Shown here: one piece after another, positions 59,729 to 64,000 of the stretch
Position numbering within the stretch: the first letter of the stretch is position 1
Layout: every line of letters starts with the position of its first letter
From: Brachynemurus nebulosus
Taxonomy: Eukaryota > Arthropoda > Insecta > Neuroptera > Myrmeleontidae
Assembly (NCBI GenBank): GCA_035578155.1
Contig: JAPWDM010000001.1
Location: 160,181,498-160,245,497 of the forward strand
DNA: 64,000 bases
Direction: 5' to 3'
Made by a program: the position numbers and the translations under genes
Notes under the pieces: model-generated
The model's database searches: none
What the model saw: the letters and a program-made list of their open reading frames with translations, nothing else
What the model was told of the DNA's origin: nothing

Positions 59729-61674
59729 AAAGAGTATGGCGGGGTAACTATGGGGTAGCGGCCCCAGACGTGTTTAGGGCTGATCTTTTTTTATAAGATG
59801 ACCTAATCAAATGTAGCTTTTTCCTACATTTTCAGGTTATTGCACGCATTACCTTCTTAGAAAATAATACTAATAATTTTTTGAAAAAAATTTTTTTCTT
59901 TAATGGCTTTGTAAATCTAATTGGTTGTGATATATGTGTTAGCTAAGGTAAAGTACTATTATATTCTATATTCTACAATCTACACACCAGCTTTTAAAAA
60001 GAAAAAAATAATATGACTATTTCATTTTTAAAAAAAAGTCTTTTCCCCGCTTATATGCCCCGACACACCAACGAAATTTTTTCTGGAAAAACCTCTAACA
60101 ATACACTAACCCGTGTATTTTGTTCGTGCATTTTGTTCCACCCACACAAAGATTTTTCGTGTGGGTGGAAGGGGATAAAAAATTAACAAAGCTTATAGCC
60201 GGGTTTGCTCTCAGTAGTAACTCATAGCAGTAACTAAGTGTACTAATGGTATGGTAAAGTTATAAGTAACTGATATCTACAACCTTCCCGGCTAAAGCCG
60301 AGTAGTTATGGAGATAACTAAAAAATAATCCAAAAAAACTACTTTCTTCAAAAATTTTTTTCTTGGTAACTACTCAACCTAGGAAATTAGTTCCAAGTCC
60401 ACATGAAAGCAAATACTATCGTTATCGAAAATTATCGATACCGAAAATAACGACATTTTCAAAACAAAATGAGTGGAAACCTAGTAAAAACCCTACATAC
60501 GATAGCCCAACTTCAGAACCACTTATTGTGACATTATTAACCACTGTCAGTATGTTAATAGTAAAAATGAGTGTATGTAAACTAGTATGTAATTTCAGAG
60601 GGGTGACTCACCCCCTCTCCAGTGTTGCTCAAACTAAATTTTGAAACCGAGTGTATCATTTCTAGGTTATTCTAATTGTCTTAAACTTTTTTTTGTGTGA
60701 AGAAGAACTTCTTGAACTACCCAAGTAGTACGACTATTGGATACAGTCACCGCCTAGTTAACTACCCCTAAACTTAATATTAGGACATTGAGCAAAAATA
60801 GGTCAATTAGATTTTTTGACGTAGATTTCAAATCTGTAAATGACATTTTTATATTGTTTATTTTTCACCCCCTTTTTGCAAAATGAACCCCCAAATTTTA
60901 ACCCCCAACCACCCCTGTTGATGTAAATTGAACAAATTGCATATCAATAGATTGGTCTTTAAAAAAGAGCAATATTGTCAATTTAAACTTTTGCTCTAAT
61001 TTTTACTGTTTTCGAGATATTTGTAAAATTAAATTTTTATCCCAATTTTTAAAGGGCGATTTCATTCCTACAAACTGATTTTCTGCCGATAAAAAAATAC
61101 GTGTCCCTTAGCTTTTAGTGTTCTACAACATATTTAAGTTTCATAAAAATCGATAGGTCCGGCCTCGGGACTTTTACTTGTTAGTTATTGCTATGAGTTG
61201 CTACTGGGAGGCACATTGCCCATGCAAACCCGGCTATAACCTTTGTTAATTTTTGACCCCCTTCCACTCACACAAAACTGAAAAAAATAACCGAGTTGGT
61301 GTATTGTTAGAGGTTTTTACAGAAAAAATTTCGTTGATGTGCCAGGGCATATAAGCGGGGAAATTTTTTTTTTTTTTTAAAATGAAATAGTCATATTATT
61401 TTTGTCTATTTAAGAGCTAGCGTGTAGATTGTAGAATATAATAGTACTTTACCGTAGCTAACACACATATCACAACCAATTAAATATACAAAGTCATTAA
61501 AGAAAAAAAACTTTTTTTCAAAAGATATTTAATATTATTTTCTAAGAAAGTAGTGCGAGCAATGACCTGAAAATGTAGAAAAAAGCTACATTTGATTAGG
61601 TTATCTTACGAAAAAAATGTCAACCCTATACGCGTCTGGGGTCGCTACCCCATAGTTACCCCACCATACTCTTT
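59729..61674. mobile_element. Large foldback element, arms about 0.5 kb
   Basis: AAAGAGTATGGCGGGGTAAC at the left end pairs with GTTACCCCACCATACTCTTT at the right. Arms 59729-60235 and 61186-61674 match along their length, including ATGGGGTAGCG-CCCCAGACG, CCTAATCAAATGTAGC, GATTGTAGAATATA-type and AACCCGGCTATAA blocks. The roughly 950-bp centre holds a 93-codon ORF (60363-60644) of no recognisable type and the GATAAAAAAATACGTGTCCC module. No clear target duplication. Confidence 0.82.
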
Positions 61675-61751
61675 ATTTAAATTTTTATGTTTATGAAAGT
61701 ATAGATTTGGGAAAACTAAAAATGTACTTATGAACTTGTGTCCTGTTTTAG

Positions 61752-61799
61752 GATTTCGGCTTGGCAAAGATGAAAGAGACAGTAAATTCTTTGCTAAAG
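61752..61799 (+). CDS. Very tentative 48-bp exon with a DFGLAK motif
   Basis: A pyrimidine-rich TTTTAG acceptor precedes 16 codons beginning DFGLAKMKETVN and ending before GTATTA. DFG-LAK is the activation-loop start of many Ser/Thr kinases. No neighbouring kinase exon is visible, and a competing longer frame (from ATG at about 61726, containing GFRLGKDERDSKFFAKG) overlaps it. The exon may be a coincidence. Confidence 0.18.
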
Positions 61800-62840
61800 G
61801 TATTAATAATAACTATTTTGACTTCATTCGACTGACTAATTCCAAAAAGGGAATCCCGCCTATTCTCATATTTTTATACACATATACAAAGCATTAATTT
61901 ATATTAATGGTTTTCTGTACAGCGAAAATTTATCGAAAATCGTTATACTCTTTTTGTGTTAACCGTAAAAAAAGTTTCCGAAAAAAAAAAAAATATTCAA
62001 AAACTTCATGAATAGCTATAAAAAGTGTAGTTCGCTACAGATTGTAAGAAAGCTTTTTTTATGTGATGGATCGAAAGCATATTTTCATGGAAAATACATA
62101 ACTCAAAACATCGCGATTTTCTTAGAAATTGCTTTTTTAAACACGATAAAGGAATAATAAATTTACACATATAAGGAACATTTGTAAATATTTTGTTTAA
62201 ATTTTATATTGTTGCAAAAATTGCAATACCTTCATATGTAAAGAAATTGAATGACACAATAATTTATAAACTTATGTAGTATGATGATAAAATCCGTTAA
62301 GAAAAGTCAGGAACAGACTTTGTCACAGGATTGTCACAAATTAATGTTCAAATTTCGTACTTTCTATTACTTTTTATTCACATTATGCAATTTAATGGGC
62401 ATTTTTTTATAGACCGCATAAAAAAGTCGTATAGAAAAATCGCACTTAAAAAAAGGTTATGCTGTACTAATTTATATTAAAATAGTTAATATGTATTAGA
62501 GAAGAGATCCAAATCGCTGTAATCTTTTATGCGTATTTTGAATTATGCGATCAAGTTATGAAAATTTTGGTTTTCTTCGATTTGCAAGGCATTTTGTTTG
62601 ATTGGTTTTCTAAAGCACGTATAGGTGTGCATTTTTGGGGAAAATTTTGTGTTGGTGTTTCAGATATCTCTTCTTTACATTCGAAAATGTTCAATTTAAT
62701 ATTCTGAAAATTCTGAAATTTGAAATTCAACTTAATTTAGTTATTGTATTTTACTAATACGTGATAATATTTTACGGTTTTTTGCATATGTATATTAGCG
62801 TCCGTCTAATTTAGCGACGTTTTATCATTACTGACCTTTG
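61800..62840. other. Gene-free stretch
   Basis: AT-rich sequence with no supported gene or delimited repeat. The same holds for 63139-64000, where the overlapping ORFs at 63394-63769 on both strands are A/T-run artefacts. Confidence 0.5.
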
Positions 62841-63138
62841 CCAGAAAATTTTGTTAGACTAACGTTAGCTTACGGAGCTTGCACCGTTGCAAATCAGAGG
62901 GCTCTGATTAAAAAATTAATGCACGTAAAATATTTTTTCATAGTTTTTCACGATGTAAATACCTACTTGGCTACTTAAATTCTGAAGTACAACCACATTC
63001 AAAAACTATGGAATAAAAACAATCGGTCACCGTGTTAGAAATTGTTGTTTTAATATCTAAGGCACGCAAATTTTTTGAATGCAAGCCGGTTGGTTTGTAA
63101 GCTCCGTTAGCTAACGTTAGGCTAACTAAATTCTCTGG
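62841..63138. mobile_element. MITE with TIRs, about 0.3 kb
   Basis: CCAGAAAATTTTGTTAGACT, AACGTTAGCTTACGGAGCTT at the left are mirrored as AAGCTCCGTTAGCTAACGTT and AGGCTAACTAAATTCTCTGG at the right. Flanking duplication not resolved. Confidence 0.7.
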
Positions 63139-64000
63139 CGAACGCCAACATTGTTACAGCGGTAATTACGTTCCTGAGTAATTAATTCATGGTAAAATTA
63201 AATCATTTAGAAATAACTTTATTCGGTTAAAATTTAAATAAAATGAATCATCAAATAAAAAATCCAAGAGCCGAGAAATTTGGTTGAATTCTTTTAAACC
63301 ACAATTTGCAACACTATTTTTTTGTTTGATTAAAATAACTTATATCAAAAAAACTTTGCTGCAATCGTTATTTATAATTAATATTTCTTGGAACTACTCT
63401 TCAATCGGACTCCGTAAAATGTAATTTTGTTGTTTTTTTTTATTTGAACCGGGCGTATTTTTATAATGCAATCCAAATATGTATACAAAGGTTAATGAAA
63501 GAGAAAAAAAAACGACGAAACAAAAATACCAGTCCAAAATAAGAAAGACAAGTAATTTACTGTCCAGTTTAATAATTTTATTCAACAAACTGGTTTCAAT
63601 TACTAAATTCACGACCAACGGACCAAATTACAAAATCTGGTCCTTTATAAATTTCATTTTATTAAAAAAAGAACAAAAACACACTGTCATTGTCTATTAT
63701 CTAATTTCTTATTACATATATTATCAAGTTTTTAAATTAATATGTACAATGATCAAGGTCATTTGTTAAATAATTGAATTATCGTACCCAGTATTGAGTA
63801 TAATATAGAGAATAGGGTAGCCGTTATTTTAACAATTTCTGTATTTCTTTGTGCTCAGTTCAAAAAAGTAATCAACATGTATTGAAAATACATTGTCAAT
63901 AGGCGGTGAGACAAAGCTTCTTCGTACTTAGAATAATTTTATCTAGTCTTTAAGTGATTTTGTGCTTATATTGGATCATTATTAACGTTATGTCTGAGAC

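Overview
This window looks like AT-rich nuclear DNA from an arthropod, most likely an insect. The genes are split by short consensus introns (GTAAGT/TTTCAG type), one encodes a chitin-binding (peritrophin-A) protein, and nearly all remaining sequence is transposon debris, microsatellites and inverted repeats. I could not fix the order or species. There is no sign of bacterial gene organisation, no CRISPR array and no convincing functional RNA gene.

Genes. (1) 15294-13790 (minus): a complete five-coding-exon prostaglandin reductase/alkenal reductase of the medium-chain dehydrogenase superfamily (334 aa). Its last exon, the last intron and the tail of exon 4 are duplicated downstream at 11034-11360. 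(2) 9738-9548 (minus): one exon that reads like the start of the first transmembrane domain of an ABCB/MDR transporter; a possible preceding exon in compatible phase lies at 10604-10451. (3) 41384-46585 (plus): a complete three-exon gene for an unrecognised 206-aa single-pass membrane protein, with both introns filled by transposons. (4) 51314-47793 (minus): a large secreted matrix-type protein with about 800 residues of Gly/Gln/Ser/Pro low-complexity repeat followed by three peritrophin-A chitin-binding domains. Its 5' exons are not found, and its last visible domain needs one more exon. Genes 3 and 4 converge tail to tail about 1.2 kb apart.

Mobile DNA. At least nine short hAT-like elements can be delimited by terminal inverted repeats (TIRs) plus 8-bp target duplications, and a tenth is likely. 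A 713-bp foldback element with a 9-bp duplication looks Mutator-like. Several other long-arm foldback elements (15.5, 18, 25.7, 27.7 and 59.7 kb), TA-flanked TIR elements (27.7, 34-35, 38.8 kb) and palindromic MITEs are present. A Ty3/gypsy-type LTR element (52726-59444) has two nearly identical 2.4-kb LTRs around a gutted 1.9-kb interior, and it sits inside an older TIR element upstream of the chitin-binding gene. A leader/LTR remnant with a duplicated tRNA-Leu primer site lies near 2.7-3.75 kb. Tandem arrays lie at 23.1-23.9 kb (about 147 bp period) and 28.5-29.3 kb (about 270 bp period). Two fragments of a protein family repeated in arthropod genomes (11.4 and 24.8 kb) are probably transposon cargo.

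The four genes show no obvious functional link. The most distinctive features are the repeat-rich chitin-binding protein, the set of TAG-ended hAT elements that each carry a different iterated subterminal motif, the reductase exon duplication, and the LTR whose first 22 bp are a perfect palindrome copying both LTR ends.
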